A DNA stretch of 64,000 nt from Bordetella parapertussis (GTDB taxonomy: Bacteria > Pseudomonadota > Gammaproteobacteria > Burkholderiales > SG8-41). Of the stretch, positions 19,685 through 28,623 are shown piece by piece. Under the pieces are notes generated by a model. The model was given only the letters and a program-made list of their open reading frames with translations, ran no database searches and was not told where the DNA came from. Position numbers and translations under genes: made by a program. The stretch is from contig CAMATZ010000003.1 in assembly GCA_945861275.1 (NCBI GenBank), forward strand, positions 62,001 through 126,000, given 5' to 3'. Each line of letters opens with the position of its first letter. Positions within the stretch are counted from its first letter, which is position 1.

Positions 19685-20833
19685 TCAGCGGCGTGCATTA
19701 GCGATGATGGCAACGCATGCCTTACACACCCGATCCACATCGCCCACGCGCATGGCAGGGAACAGCGGCAGCGTCACGGTGCCTGCGCCGATCTGTTCCG
19801 CGTTGGGAAAATCTCCGTTCTTGTTACCCATGCCGCGATAAAACGTGAACAGATGCAGCGCGGTGTAATGCACCCCCACGCCGATGCCACGCGCAGCCAT
19901 CGCTTTGATGAAATCCGCGCGGCTGATGCTCAGTTGATTCAATGCCAGCAGCGGCGCGAACATATGCCAGCAATGGCCAGCGTCACCGCGTGCGGGCAGC
20001 AGCAGCGAAGGTTCGCTGCGCAGATTGTCGAAATAGCGCATCGCCAGCGCGCGCCGGCGGTTGTTGAATTTTTCCAGATGGCGCAACTGGCCGAGGCCTA
20101 CGCACGCGGCAACGTCCGTCAAATTGTATTTGCCCCCGGCCTCCACCACATCGATGTTGCCTTCCGCGTCGCGCTGGATGCCGTGAAAACGCAACACGTC
20201 CACACGCCGGGCGTCGGCCGCATGAGCCATGGCAATCGCGCCGCCTTCGATGGTGGTGATGTTCTTGTTGGGATGAAAGCTAAAACAAACCAGATCGCCA
20301 AAACTGCCGATGCGTTTGCCCTTCCACGCCGCACCGATGGCGTGCGCGGCGTCTTCCACCACGCGTATGTTTTTGCGTTTGGCGAGCCGGTACAGCGCAT
20401 CCATATTCACCGGTAGGCCCGCGAAATGCACCGGCATGATGGCCTTGGTGCGCGGCGTGATGGCGGCTTCGGCCTTGGCAAGGTCGATATTGCGCGTGGC
20501 CAGCTCGACATCCACGAACACCGGTTTGGCGCCGAGCCGCACCACCACATTGGCGGTGGCGGCAAAGGTCATCGCCGGCACAATCACTTCATCGCCAGGG
20601 CCGACATTGCACACTTGCAGTGCGACTTCCAGCGCGCCGGTGGCCGAAGTGAACGTGCGCACCGCGCGCCCGCCGACGTAATCGCTCAATGCGGCTTCGA
20701 AGGCCTGCACATTGGGGCCGGTGGTAATCCAGCCCGAACGCAGCACCTTGCCGACGGCGCGTATGGTTGCTTCATCGATAGTCGGGCGCGTGAAGGGCAG
20801 ATAGGATTGCCGCAGGATTTTCTGTTTTACCAT
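19685..20833 (-). CDS. arnB: UDP-Ara4O aminotransferase
   Basis: PLP-dependent DegT/DnrJ/EryC1 enzyme that aminates UDP-4-keto-pentose with glutamate. 382 residues from the ATG at 20833. Motifs: LRSGWITTGPNV at the N-terminus, SATGALEVAL, VEDAAHAIGA, and the Schiff-base lysine in FHPNKNITTIEGG. The C-terminal IGVGVHYTALHLFTFYRG matches ArnB. It starts one base after the arnE-like gene ends, so the two are coupled. An upstream in-frame start exists but falls inside the previous gene. Confidence 0.95.
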   Translation of the reverse strand: MVKQKILRQSYLPFTRPTIDEATIRAVGKVLRSGWITTGPNVQAFEAALSDYVGGRAVRTFTSATGALEVALQVCNVGPGDEVIVPAMTFAATANVVVRLGAKPVFVDVELATRNIDLAKAEAAITPRTKAIMPVHFAGLPVNMDALYRLAKRKNIRVVEDAAHAIGAAWKGKRIGSFGDLVCFSFHPNKNITTIEGGAIAMAHAADARRVDVLRFHGIQRDAEGNIDVVEAGGKYNLTDVAACVGLGQLRHLEKFNNRRRALAMRYFDNLRSEPSLLLPARGDAGHCWHMFAPLLALNQLSISRADFIKAMAARGIGVGVHYTALHLFTFYRGMGNKNGDFPNAEQIGAGTVTLPLFPAMRVGDVDRVCKACVAIIANARR

Positions 20834-20834
20834 T

Positions 20835-21206
20835 TCAGCTTCTAGCCACAATAAAAACACCGAGAATAATCACGCCGATGCCCACCAGGCGCGTCAGCGT
20901 CACCGCTTCGCCAAACAAATACCATGCGGCCACCGCGTTCAATACATAGCCGATCGACAGCATGGGGTAGGCGATGCTCACTTCCACCCGCGACAGCGCC
21001 ATGATCCACACCACCACGCTGATCACGTAACAGGCGAGGCCGCCGACGATATACGGCTGCGTGGCGAGCTTCCAGCCCACTGGCCACACATTGGCCGCCG
21101 AAAACTCGAATGCACCCACCGCATTGGTGCCGGCTTTTAACAAAAGTTGCGCGACCGCGTTGAGCAGCACGCCACACATCAGCAGCGAGAACGTCAGGGC
21201 GCTCAT
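20835..21206 (-). CDS. arnE: ArnE/EmrE-like small membrane transporter
   Basis: Predicted subunit of the undecaprenyl-phosphate-Ara4N flippase. 123 residues with four hydrophobic helices (about 3-20, 48-68, 75-95, 100-121) in the EamA/SMR fold. E. coli uses two such proteins, ArnE and ArnF; only one is present here, so it may act as a homodimer or with a partner elsewhere. Identification as ArnE rather than ArnF rests on position between arnT and arnB. Confidence 0.8.
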   Translation of the reverse strand: MSALTFSLLMCGVLLNAVAQLLLKAGTNAVGAFEFSAANVWPVGWKLATQPYIVGGLACYVISVVVWIMALSRVEVSIAYPMLSIGYVLNAVAAWYLFGEAVTLTRLVGIGVIILGVFIVARS

Positions 21207-21226
21207 GGTGCCATCCCTTTCACCAA

Positions 21227-22888
21227 TTATTTCACGTCCGCATGGGGTTTTTTGACCACGACATAGCGGACATTTTTCGCGATCACCCGCATCGGCAAGC
21301 CATCCTTTTCAAGCTTAGCATAGGTCGACGGCACGATGATGGCCAGTGCGCGGCTGTGGCTGTGCCAGGCTTTGACGAAGCGCGGTATATCCGGCAGCCA
21401 CAGCGAGGGTTCCTGCTGCAAACCGAAGGCCATCTCATCGGCGTATTCCACCAGCGTCAACGGCCGTTTGATGTAAAACGGCAGCGTTTGCTCGTAGTTA
21501 TGCACGCTATAAAACGGCACGCCGGCTTCGAGATGCGGCTTTATCAGTTGCGCCATGTGGTAGGCGGAAGACGCGGGCGCCAGCACATTGTGTCCGAGCA
21601 CGGCCAGTTGCGATAGCGCCAGCGTGCCGAGGCTGATGCCGATGACCGCGGCGGTGCGCAGGCCGCGCCAGCTCGCCCACGCGGCTGCGAGGTAACCCGC
21701 GAGCCCCGCGGCGCCCGCTGCCAGCAGCCACGGTGTGTACAGCGCATACAGTTCGAGCGGGACTTTTTCGTTGGCCCAGCCGGTGACAAATGGCGCATAA
21801 GCCAGGAGTGCGACCGCGCTGGCGGCCATTAACAGCGCGTTCCAGCGCAGCGCATGGATTGAAACACTGGCCAGCGTGTGCGCAATCAACAACGCCAGCG
21901 CCGGGAATATCGGCACGATGTACGAGGGCAGTTTAGAACTCGAGGCCGAAAAGAACAAAAAAATCAGCACGCTCCACAGCACCAGAAAACGGCGCGGATG
22001 AAAACCGCCATCACTCGAAGTATCCCGCCAGCCGCTCAGCAAAGCGCGCGGCAGATGCATAATCCACGGCAGCATCGCAAACGCCAGTATCGGCAGAAAA
22101 TACCACCAGCCGCCTTCGCGCCGGTGCACCTTGCTGGCAAAGCGCGCAAAGTGTTCGCGTATGAAAAAGAAATCAAAAAACTCAGGATTGGCCAGTTGCA
22201 CCAGAATAAACCACGGCGCGGCTAGCGCAAAAAACACCAGCAATCCCCAGCCCCAGCGCAGCCGCGCGAGCAGCCGCCAATTACGTTGCAAAAGGACGTA
22301 GGCGATGAATACCGCACCGGGCAGCACGATGCCGATGAGCCCTTTGCTGAGCATCGCCAGCGCCGCGCAGGCCCACGCCGCGACCATCCACGGACTATTC
22401 CTGCCTGCGGGTTCGTTCAGCGCGAGCAGCAGACACAACAGCGTTGCCGTCATGAACAAGGTCAGGCCCATGTCCAGCGTATTGATTTGCGCCACGATAA
22501 TAAATCCGGGACTGGCGGCGAGTATCAGCGCGGCGTAAAACCCGACGACCTCGCCAAACAAGCGCCGTCCGGCGAAATAAATCAACAGCACACACAGCAG
22601 GCCGGTCAGCGCCGGCCACAGCCGCGCACTCCAGTGGTGTTCGCCGAAAACGGTATAGGCTGCCGCGGTTGCCCAATACTGCAGCGGCGGTTTTTCAAAA
22701 TATTTGATGGCGTTAAGGCGCGGCGTAACCCAGTCGCCGGTGACCACCATTTCGCGCGGAATCTCGGCGTAACGCCCTTCGTCCGGGCGCACCAGCTTGC
22801 GCACCTCCAGCGTGCCAAACCACGTCGCGATCAGCAGAAGGATGAGAAAAATCAGCGTGCCGCGCTTGGGAAGGGCCGGTTCAGACAT
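21227..22888 (-). CDS. arnT: Lipid A 4-amino-4-deoxy-L-arabinosyltransferase
   Basis: Inner-membrane GT83 glycosyltransferase that moves Ara4N from the undecaprenyl carrier to lipid A on the periplasmic side. 553 residues from the ATG at 22888. The first helix is followed by the periplasmic loop with RPDEGRYAEIPREM, which carries the conserved acidic residues, and FEKPPLQYW; about 12 hydrophobic segments follow, then a soluble C-terminal domain. First gene of the arnT-arnE-arnB-arnC-arnA unit, 20 bases ahead of arnE. A consensus -10 lies upstream. Confidence 0.94.
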   Translation of the reverse strand: MSEPALPKRGTLIFLILLLIATWFGTLEVRKLVRPDEGRYAEIPREMVVTGDWVTPRLNAIKYFEKPPLQYWATAAAYTVFGEHHWSARLWPALTGLLCVLLIYFAGRRLFGEVVGFYAALILAASPGFIIVAQINTLDMGLTLFMTATLLCLLLALNEPAGRNSPWMVAAWACAALAMLSKGLIGIVLPGAVFIAYVLLQRNWRLLARLRWGWGLLVFFALAAPWFILVQLANPEFFDFFFIREHFARFASKVHRREGGWWYFLPILAFAMLPWIMHLPRALLSGWRDTSSDGGFHPRRFLVLWSVLIFLFFSASSSKLPSYIVPIFPALALLIAHTLASVSIHALRWNALLMAASAVALLAYAPFVTGWANEKVPLELYALYTPWLLAAGAAGLAGYLAAAWASWRGLRTAAVIGISLGTLALSQLAVLGHNVLAPASSAYHMAQLIKPHLEAGVPFYSVHNYEQTLPFYIKRPLTLVEYADEMAFGLQQEPSLWLPDIPRFVKAWHSHSRALAIIVPSTYAKLEKDGLPMRVIAKNVRYVVVKKPHADVK

Positions 22889-22948
22889 GGGAATGAGGAG
22901 GCGCCGCCGACAGTAACTGCGCACAACGCTCGCAAAATTGGACGCGCG

Positions 22949-22954
22949 ATTATA
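22949..22954 (-). promoter_or_regulatory. Perfect -10 hexamer upstream of arnT
   Basis: TATAAT on the minus strand lies about 60 bases before the arnT start; the -35 at normal spacing is poor, which would fit an activator-dependent promoter. I did not find a clear PmrA or PhoP box. Confidence 0.4.
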
Positions 22955-23063
22955 GCCGAAGGCCGCGCTAATCACATGTTTTTAATACGATTTTCTAACG
23001 GCACTGCGAGGCGCGCTGGTTGCGCAGATCAGGGCCGCGTTAGCCGCAACGGATAGGGGACGC

Positions 23064-23465
23064 TCATGAGAGTGTTCCTCCGTGCGTTTGCCACCAGGCT
23101 CTGAGGTTTGGGTTGATTTTTTGCCACAGGATGCCATGGTATGACGGGCTTCGCAATTCCAGTACTACTAACACGCAAGCGATTGCAAGTGAAGCGATGA
23201 AGGTTTGATGCCACGTCGGCGTGCCAATTAGAGCCGACGCAGTAGAAAGCGTGATGAATGCAACTGCCCAAACAAGCTCTCTTGGGCGTGCCATCCGCAC
23301 AATATTACAGAATAGAAAGAAGTGTCCGACAGTGAAGGCAATTGCCAATCCGAGCGCAGATTCAATTGGGTATGCCCAAACCGTGCCAGCCGCACCCAAA
23401 AATAAAACAGAGCAGTCAATTGCCGAGAGACGAAAGCCTGGGTTGAATTGGGTGGCGCCTTGCAT
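23064..23465 (-). CDS. Small membrane protein of unknown function
   Basis: 133 residues with three or four hydrophobic segments (about 14-32, 35-53, 66-85, 88-107) and a hydrophilic C-terminus. The segment around GHFFLFCNIVRMARPRELVWA has the look of a conserved short membrane family seen in many environmental bacteria, but I cannot name it or give a function. It precedes arnT on the same strand with about 175 bases between them, so co-transcription is possible but not supported by spacing. Confidence 0.6.
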   Translation of the reverse strand: MQGATQFNPGFRLSAIDCSVLFLGAAGTVWAYPIESALGLAIAFTVGHFFLFCNIVRMARPRELVWAVAFITLSTASALIGTPTWHQTFIASLAIACVLVVLELRSPSYHGILWQKINPNLRAWWQTHGGTLS

Positions 23466-23689
23466 GTCACGAAGGCCTAATAATGATCCCGATCACCCGC
23501 CGACGCGCCGGGTTAAGCCTGCTGGCGGAGGTCTGCGTTCATCGAGTGGTTGGACGGCGGTTCATCGATGGATTTGCGGGTAAGGGCCTAACAAAATTCA
23601 AACTACACAAAACTCTTTACACGCTCATCGGCGGGAACACTATTGGTTCGTTTTGCATATAGATACCGCGTGCGCCGCCGCAATTCCGC

Positions 23690-24346
23690 TCAGCCGCGAG
23701 CTGCTATCTCCCCGGTTCGCTTCGCGTTGACCTTGATCACATGCTCCTGATACGCCGGGCGTGCCGCCAGCCGCTCGTACCACGAGCGCACGTTGGGATG
23801 CGCGGGCAGCGCTGCCTTAGGCGTCCAGTTGAACCACCGATGCGTCAGCGAGCCGGCCGGGATATCGGCCATGGTGAAGCGGTCGCCGCACAGGTACTGC
23901 CGGCCGGCAAGATGCCGATCCAGGATGTCCAGCCACTGCACCTGAGCCTTGACCGCGGCCAGGATGGCGTCGTGGCTTCTCTTGTCCTCAGGTCCGAAAT
24001 AGTGCTGCAGATAGACGCTGTTGAAGCCTGCGAAGTTGAGCGAGCTCCAGTCCATCCATTTCTCCGCGTCGGCCCGGTCACGCGGGGTTTCGGGACATAG
24101 ATTGCCGAGACTGTGCTTCATGCACAGATAGCGCACCACCGCGCCCGACTCCCAAAGGGTCCAGCCATCTTCCTCCTCGAGAGTCGGCAGCCGGCCGTTC
24201 GGGTTCTTGCGCCGGTACTGCGGGTCGTTATTGCCGCCGAACTCGCCGCCCCAGTCGATGCGCTCGTGCGCAATTCCGAGTTCGCCTATGCACCACATCG
24301 CCTTGATGACGTTCGATCCGTCCGCTCGTCCCCATACCTTCAGCAT
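23690..24346 (-). CDS. Glutathione S-transferase family protein
   Basis: 218 residues with an N-terminal thioredoxin-like domain (about 1-80, LKVWGRADGSNVIKAMWCI, cis-Pro region GRLPTLEEEDG, and WESGAVVRYL for glutathione binding) and an all-helical C-terminal domain (about 90-205) with DRFTMADIPAGSL. The active-site position is Ser/Asn in GRADGSN rather than Tyr. GAGGAG precedes the ATG. Substrate unknown; such enzymes often act in detoxification or aromatic catabolism. It diverges from the downstream catabolic run. Confidence 0.9.
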   Translation of the reverse strand: MLKVWGRADGSNVIKAMWCIGELGIAHERIDWGGEFGGNNDPQYRRKNPNGRLPTLEEEDGWTLWESGAVVRYLCMKHSLGNLCPETPRDRADAEKWMDWSSLNFAGFNSVYLQHYFGPEDKRSHDAILAAVKAQVQWLDILDRHLAGRQYLCGDRFTMADIPAGSLTHRWFNWTPKAALPAHPNVRSWYERLAARPAYQEHVIKVNAKRTGEIAARG

Positions 24347-24888
24347 GTCGCCTCCTCACTGTTGAGTTCCTGCGTAGTATAACCAACGGGCAGTTCGCCT
24401 GCATCGCACGGGCTGGCGTGCGGTACGCGATTCATTTGCTGCCGTCTTATCTATTTAACCTATTGATTTTGCCTAAGATTTTAGAATAGCGTGAATGTGG
24501 AGTTCTGTGGCGAGAATGGAACGTTGCGGTCATTTCGTGCTGGATCTCCCTTTATGCACGGATTGTCGGCGGTCCCTCTCGATCGGCGGGTTGGCCCGCA
24601 GGTGGCGGAAAATGGTGCGCGGACAGCTATGCATTGGGCCTAAACATTAGTACGACGTGAATTGTGCCGCCGACAATCCTATTGATGGCGAATTCCAAGG
24701 CTATGGCGCGAATGAACCTCGCTGTGCAGTCTGGCACGGCGTGCTGGAGGTGATTATATTCGACGCATGCGCGATCTCTCTCTCGTCCACCAGCCACGTT
24801 TCACGAAATGCGCAATTGAACGTAGACGTATTCGGCGAACCGCATTAGTCTAGGCCGTTAGTCTGGTGATAATAAATGGAGGTGGCAG
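24347..24888. other. Intergenic stretch, no gene recognised
   Basis: About 540 bases between the divergent GST gene and the aldolase. A 63-codon open frame at 24657-24848 has no family resemblance and no ribosome binding site. The stretch is moderately AT-rich near 24440-24500 and presumably holds promoters for both flanking genes; I see no convincing operator. Confidence 0.6.
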
Positions 24889-25692
24889 GTGAAAGAGAAC
24901 AGCATACGCAGGGCTGTGCGTGAGGGGCGGGCCGCGCTGGGTACCGGGCTCAAAGAGTTTGCAACGCGAGGTGTGCCGTGGATTATCGAATCTTCCGGTT
25001 TCGATTATTGCATGATCGACATGGAGCACGGCGCGTTTGATCTGGAAACCATTGCCAATCTCGCCGGGTGGTTCGCGGCCACCAACGTGTCACCGGTAGT
25101 GCGCATACACAAAGCCTTCATTCATCTGATTCCGGCCATTCTGGATCAGGGCATCATGGGCATACAGATATCGGGTGTTGACAACGCCGATGAAGCGCGC
25201 GCCATCGTGCAGGAAGCCAAGTATCCGCCGATCGGAAACCGCGGCATTTCGCAAATGGGTTCTCATACAAGTTACAAAGGTTATGGCGCTAATTTCCACA
25301 CCGAATACAGTCCGTGGGCAAACGACAACGTAATCATTTGCCCATCGATAGAGTCGCTTGAAGGTCTGGCCAACGTGGACGAGATTGCTGCAGTCGAGGG
25401 CATAGACATGATTGCCTACGGGCACTCTGATTTGAGCGCCAAGCTGGGTATACATTTGCAGCTTGATCATCCGCGCTTTAAAGCCGTCGTGCGCCAGATA
25501 GCCGATGCTTGCAACAAGCACGGCAAACTTGCCCGCGGCTCGGCGGAGACTGAAGCGCAGATCGAGGAGTACTATCAGCTCGGTTGCAAAGTATTGAATC
25601 TGCCCGGCACCGACTTGAGCACTTATCATGACGGACTCAAGGCGCGTGCCGCTCGTGCGCACGCCCGGCTCAAATCCATTGGAGTGCCATGA
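24889..25692 (+). CDS. HpcH/HpaI-family class II aldolase
   Basis: Divalent-metal aldolase/citrate-lyase-like enzyme of 267 residues, starting at a GTG with GGAGG nine bases ahead. Visible: FDYCMIDMEHGAFD (conserved Glu/His), VVRIH substrate arginine, GIMGIQISGVDN metal region and YGHSDLSAKLGI. Relatives cleave or form 2-keto-3-deoxy acids to pyruvate plus an aldehyde. The stop overlaps the next start by four bases (ATGA), so the two carbon-carbon lyases are coupled. The substrate is unknown. Confidence 0.88.
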   Translation: MKENSIRRAVREGRAALGTGLKEFATRGVPWIIESSGFDYCMIDMEHGAFDLETIANLAGWFAATNVSPVVRIHKAFIHLIPAILDQGIMGIQISGVDNADEARAIVQEAKYPPIGNRGISQMGSHTSYKGYGANFHTEYSPWANDNVIICPSIESLEGLANVDEIAAVEGIDMIAYGHSDLSAKLGIHLQLDHPRFKAVVRQIADACNKHGKLARGSAETEAQIEEYYQLGCKVLNLPGTDLSTYHDGLKARAARAHARLKSIGVP

Positions 25693-26651
25693 CAAACATC
25701 GCGCGTTATGAACCCAAGGGCGTCATTCCAGCCTGTTTGCTGCCATTTCACCCTGATCTCAGTATCGATGAGAAATCATTCCGCAAGCATCTATGCGATG
25801 TGACAGCGGTAGCGGGACTGTCGGCTATCGCAATCAATTCTCATGCCTCGGAAGTGGCCTCATGCACTTTCGACGAGCAGGAACGGGTGCTTGCGCTGAC
25901 CATGGATGAAGTTGGAAGCCGTATGCCGCTGGTGCACGGCGTCTACGCCGATGGCAGTCTCGAGGCCGCGCGTATCGCGCGCATGGCGCAACGTGGCGGC
26001 GCATCCTGCCTGCTGGTGTTTCCGCCAGGACCGCTCGCGCTCGGCTCGATGTCCAAGCCGGAAATGGTCATCGCGCACTTTAGTGCGATCGCTGATGCCT
26101 CGGACCTGCCGCTCATCTGCTTTCAGTATCCTCTGGTCAGCGGACTCGGCTACCCGGTCGATACGCTGCTAAAACTGATCAGTGCGGTGCCCTCGATACG
26201 CGCGATCAAGGACTGGTGTAACAGCGTGATGCAGCATGAGCGTCAGATCAGGGTGTTGCAATCGCTGCCGCGCCCCGTGAACGTGCTGTCGACGCACAGT
26301 GCGTGGCTCTACAGCTCGCTGGTGCTCGGCTGCAATGGATTGTTGTCGGGTTCCGGCAGCGTTATCGCCGACCTGCAGAGCGCGTTGTTTCAGGCGGTCA
26401 GGGCCGACGACATGAAACGCGCGCGGCAGATCAACGAGCGCATCTATCCGATCGCACAGGTGTTTTATGCTGACCCGTTCGTCGATATGCACAACCGCAT
26501 GAAGGAGGCGCTGGTGCTGCTGGGCCGTATTCCGTGCGCGGCCGTGCGACCGCCGCTGGTCAAGATCGGGGACGCCGAGATCGCGCGCATCCGGCAGGCG
26601 CTGCATGATGCGAAAGTGTTGCCGGAGGGCGCGCTGGCGCTCGCGGCCTGA
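25689..26651 (+). CDS. DapA/N-acetylneuraminate-lyase family aldolase
   Basis: TIM-barrel class I lyase of 320 residues. The Schiff-base lysine is in SIRAIKDWCN (about residue 173) and the catalytic Tyr in ICFQYPL (about 145); the GxxGE-type carboxylate-binding loop of true DHDPS is replaced by NSHASEVAS. This rules against DapA proper and suggests a catabolic lyase acting on a 2-keto acid. Translationally coupled to the HpcH-type gene before it. About 195 bases separate it from the flavoprotein gene. Confidence 0.85.
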   Translation: MTNIARYEPKGVIPACLLPFHPDLSIDEKSFRKHLCDVTAVAGLSAIAINSHASEVASCTFDEQERVLALTMDEVGSRMPLVHGVYADGSLEAARIARMAQRGGASCLLVFPPGPLALGSMSKPEMVIAHFSAIADASDLPLICFQYPLVSGLGYPVDTLLKLISAVPSIRAIKDWCNSVMQHERQIRVLQSLPRPVNVLSTHSAWLYSSLVLGCNGLLSGSGSVIADLQSALFQAVRADDMKRARQINERIYPIAQVFYADPFVDMHNRMKEALVLLGRIPCAAVRPPLVKIGDAEIARIRQALHDAKVLPEGALALAA

Positions 26652-26847
26652 CGTCGCAAGTGACACTGTCCGTATAGCAGACGCAGTGGAATACCGCGCG
26701 TGGCAGGCGTTTGGGAAGCGAGTATGGGTGAATCTTTATGCGATTGACGGTTCGCCGGGCGGAGGATAGATTGCCGTTTGGTGAAGTATATTGTTTGACG
26801 GTTCCATGCCCCGGATCTGCTTTCAACATCTATAACAGAGAATACAC

Positions 26848-28623
26848 ATGAACTACGCCGATGCTTCAGTTTTGGTCAATAGCGCCGTTGAAAACGAGGC
26901 ATCCGTGGTCGGGCACTGGCTGGCGAGCCTGGAGACGGCGCTGCGTGATGGGAGGCGGGCGGCGATCGCGGCACTTTTCGCGCCGGATAGCCATTGGCGC
27001 GATCTGCTGGCGTTCACCTGGAATCTCACCCCCCACATCGGCGCGGATCAGATTGCGGCGGCCATGGCCAAGGCACAGTCTGTTGCTCAGGCACGCGGCT
27101 TTGTGATCGCAAAAAACAGTACCCCGCCACGGCGTACTCGCAGACACGGTATCGATGTCATCGAAGCGATCTTTGATTTCGAAACCGCCGTAGGCTACGG
27201 CAACGGTGTCGTCAGGCTGTTGGCAGACCGCCCCTCGCAAGCCTGGGTAGTGCTGACTTCGCTCGATGCATTGAAGGGCTTCGAAGAAAAGACCGGCGGA
27301 CTGCGCCCGAAGGGGGAGCCGTACTCGCGCGATTTCGGCGGCGACAACTGGCTGGATCAGCGCACCAAGAGCCAGGCCTATCTGGATCGTGACCCTGTCG
27401 TGCTGGTGGTCGGCGGTGGTCAGGCGGGATTGGCTATCGCAGCCCGGCTTGGGCAACTGGACGTCGATACGCTGGTGGTCGACACGCATGAGCGCATCGG
27501 CGACAACTGGCGCAAACGCTACCACTCGCTGGCGCTGCATAACCAGATTCAGGTGAACCATCTGCCTTATATGCCGTTCCCGCCGACCTGGCCGAAGTAC
27601 ATCCCCAAGGACATGCTCGCCAATTGGTTTGAGTCTTACGCAGGGGCGCTGCAGATCAATTTCTGGACCGGCGCGGAATTTACCGGCGGCAGCTATGATG
27701 AAGCCGCCGGGCGCTGGAACGCGGTTGTGCGCAGGTCCGACGGCAGCGAGCGCACCCTGCACCCGCGTCACGTTATTTTCGCCAACGGGGTCAGTGGTAT
27801 TCCGCGTATGCCCACGCTGCCGGGCCTCACGGATTTCGCGGGAGCCGTGATTCACTCGCATAGTTTCACCACCGGCGCCGACTGGCGGGGCAAGAAAGCT
27901 TTGGTGCTGGGCACCGGCAACAGCGGCCACGACGTGGCCCAGGACCTGCACAGTCATGGCGTAGACACCACCATTATTCAGCGCGGTTCGACCACCGTGG
28001 TGAGCGTTGATCCGAGCGCAAAGCTTAACTATGCGCTGTATGACGAGGGTCACAGCCTGGAGGACACTGACCTCATCGCGACCGCGGCAACCTATCCGCT
28101 GATCGTTCGCGGCTATCAGCTCGCGGTCGAGCGGATGGTTCAATTGGACAAGGAGATGATCGCCGCGCTCATCGCGCGCGGTTTCAAATACGACCTTGGC
28201 GAGGACAAAACCGGCCATCAGATGAAGTATCGCCGGCGCGGAGGAGGCTACTACCTGGACGTGGGTTGTTCGGGACTGATCATCAAAGGCGACATCGGGC
28301 TGCTGCAATTCGATCAGATCGAGCGCTTTGTCGGGGAAGGTGCGCGGCTCAGGGACGGCTCGCTGCAGAAAGCCGACTTGCTGGTATTAGCCACCGGCTA
28401 TCACACCCAGCAGGATTTGGTGCGTCGCTTGCTCGGCGACACGATTGCGGATCGGGTCGGAGAAATCTGGGGCTTCGGGCCCGAAGGTGAAATGGCAAAT
28501 ATGTGGAAGCGTACGGCGCAACCGGGCCTTTGGTTCATGGCCGGCAGTCTCGCGCAATGCCGTATCTACTCAAAACACCTGGCCCTCCAGATCAAGGCGA
28601 TGGAAGAAGGCCTGTTAGCGTGA
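26848..28623 (+). CDS. NTF2-domain flavin-containing monooxygenase
   Basis: 591 residues: an N-terminal NTF2/SnoaL-like domain (about 20-150), then an FAD/NAD(P)-dependent monooxygenase. FAD site VLVVGGGQAGLAIAARL (about residue 186), the HNQIQVNHLPYMPFP segment, NADPH site VLGTGNSGHDVAQDL (about 352) and the C-terminal ATGYHTQQDL. Related proteins are annotated as flavoproteins or Baeyer-Villiger-like oxygenases; several relatives belong to the YUCCA-like group. Its TGA overlaps the GTG of the Bug gene, so both are coupled. Confidence 0.88.
   Translation: MNYADASVLVNSAVENEASVVGHWLASLETALRDGRRAAIAALFAPDSHWRDLLAFTWNLTPHIGADQIAAAMAKAQSVAQARGFVIAKNSTPPRRTRRHGIDVIEAIFDFETAVGYGNGVVRLLADRPSQAWVVLTSLDALKGFEEKTGGLRPKGEPYSRDFGGDNWLDQRTKSQAYLDRDPVVLVVGGGQAGLAIAARLGQLDVDTLVVDTHERIGDNWRKRYHSLALHNQIQVNHLPYMPFPPTWPKYIPKDMLANWFESYAGALQINFWTGAEFTGGSYDEAAGRWNAVVRRSDGSERTLHPRHVIFANGVSGIPRMPTLPGLTDFAGAVIHSHSFTTGADWRGKKALVLGTGNSGHDVAQDLHSHGVDTTIIQRGSTTVVSVDPSAKLNYALYDEGHSLEDTDLIATAATYPLIVRGYQLAVERMVQLDKEMIAALIARGFKYDLGEDKTGHQMKYRRRGGGYYLDVGCSGLIIKGDIGLLQFDQIERFVGEGARLRDGSLQKADLLVLATGYHTQQDLVRRLLGDTIADRVGEIWGFGPEGEMANMWKRTAQPGLWFMAGSLAQCRIYSKHLALQIKAMEEGLLA

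Noticed and set aside
22889-23063. PmrA or PhoP box before arnT
   Set aside because: No convincing direct repeat of the known half-sites was found; only a -10 hexamer is clear.
23221-23583. 120-codon plus-strand frame near 23.4 kb
   Set aside because: Opposite the small membrane gene, with Pro/Arg-rich content and no motif.
24657-24848. 63-codon open frame before the aldolase gene
   Set aside because: No ribosome binding site, no recognisable motif, codon use unlike the neighbours.
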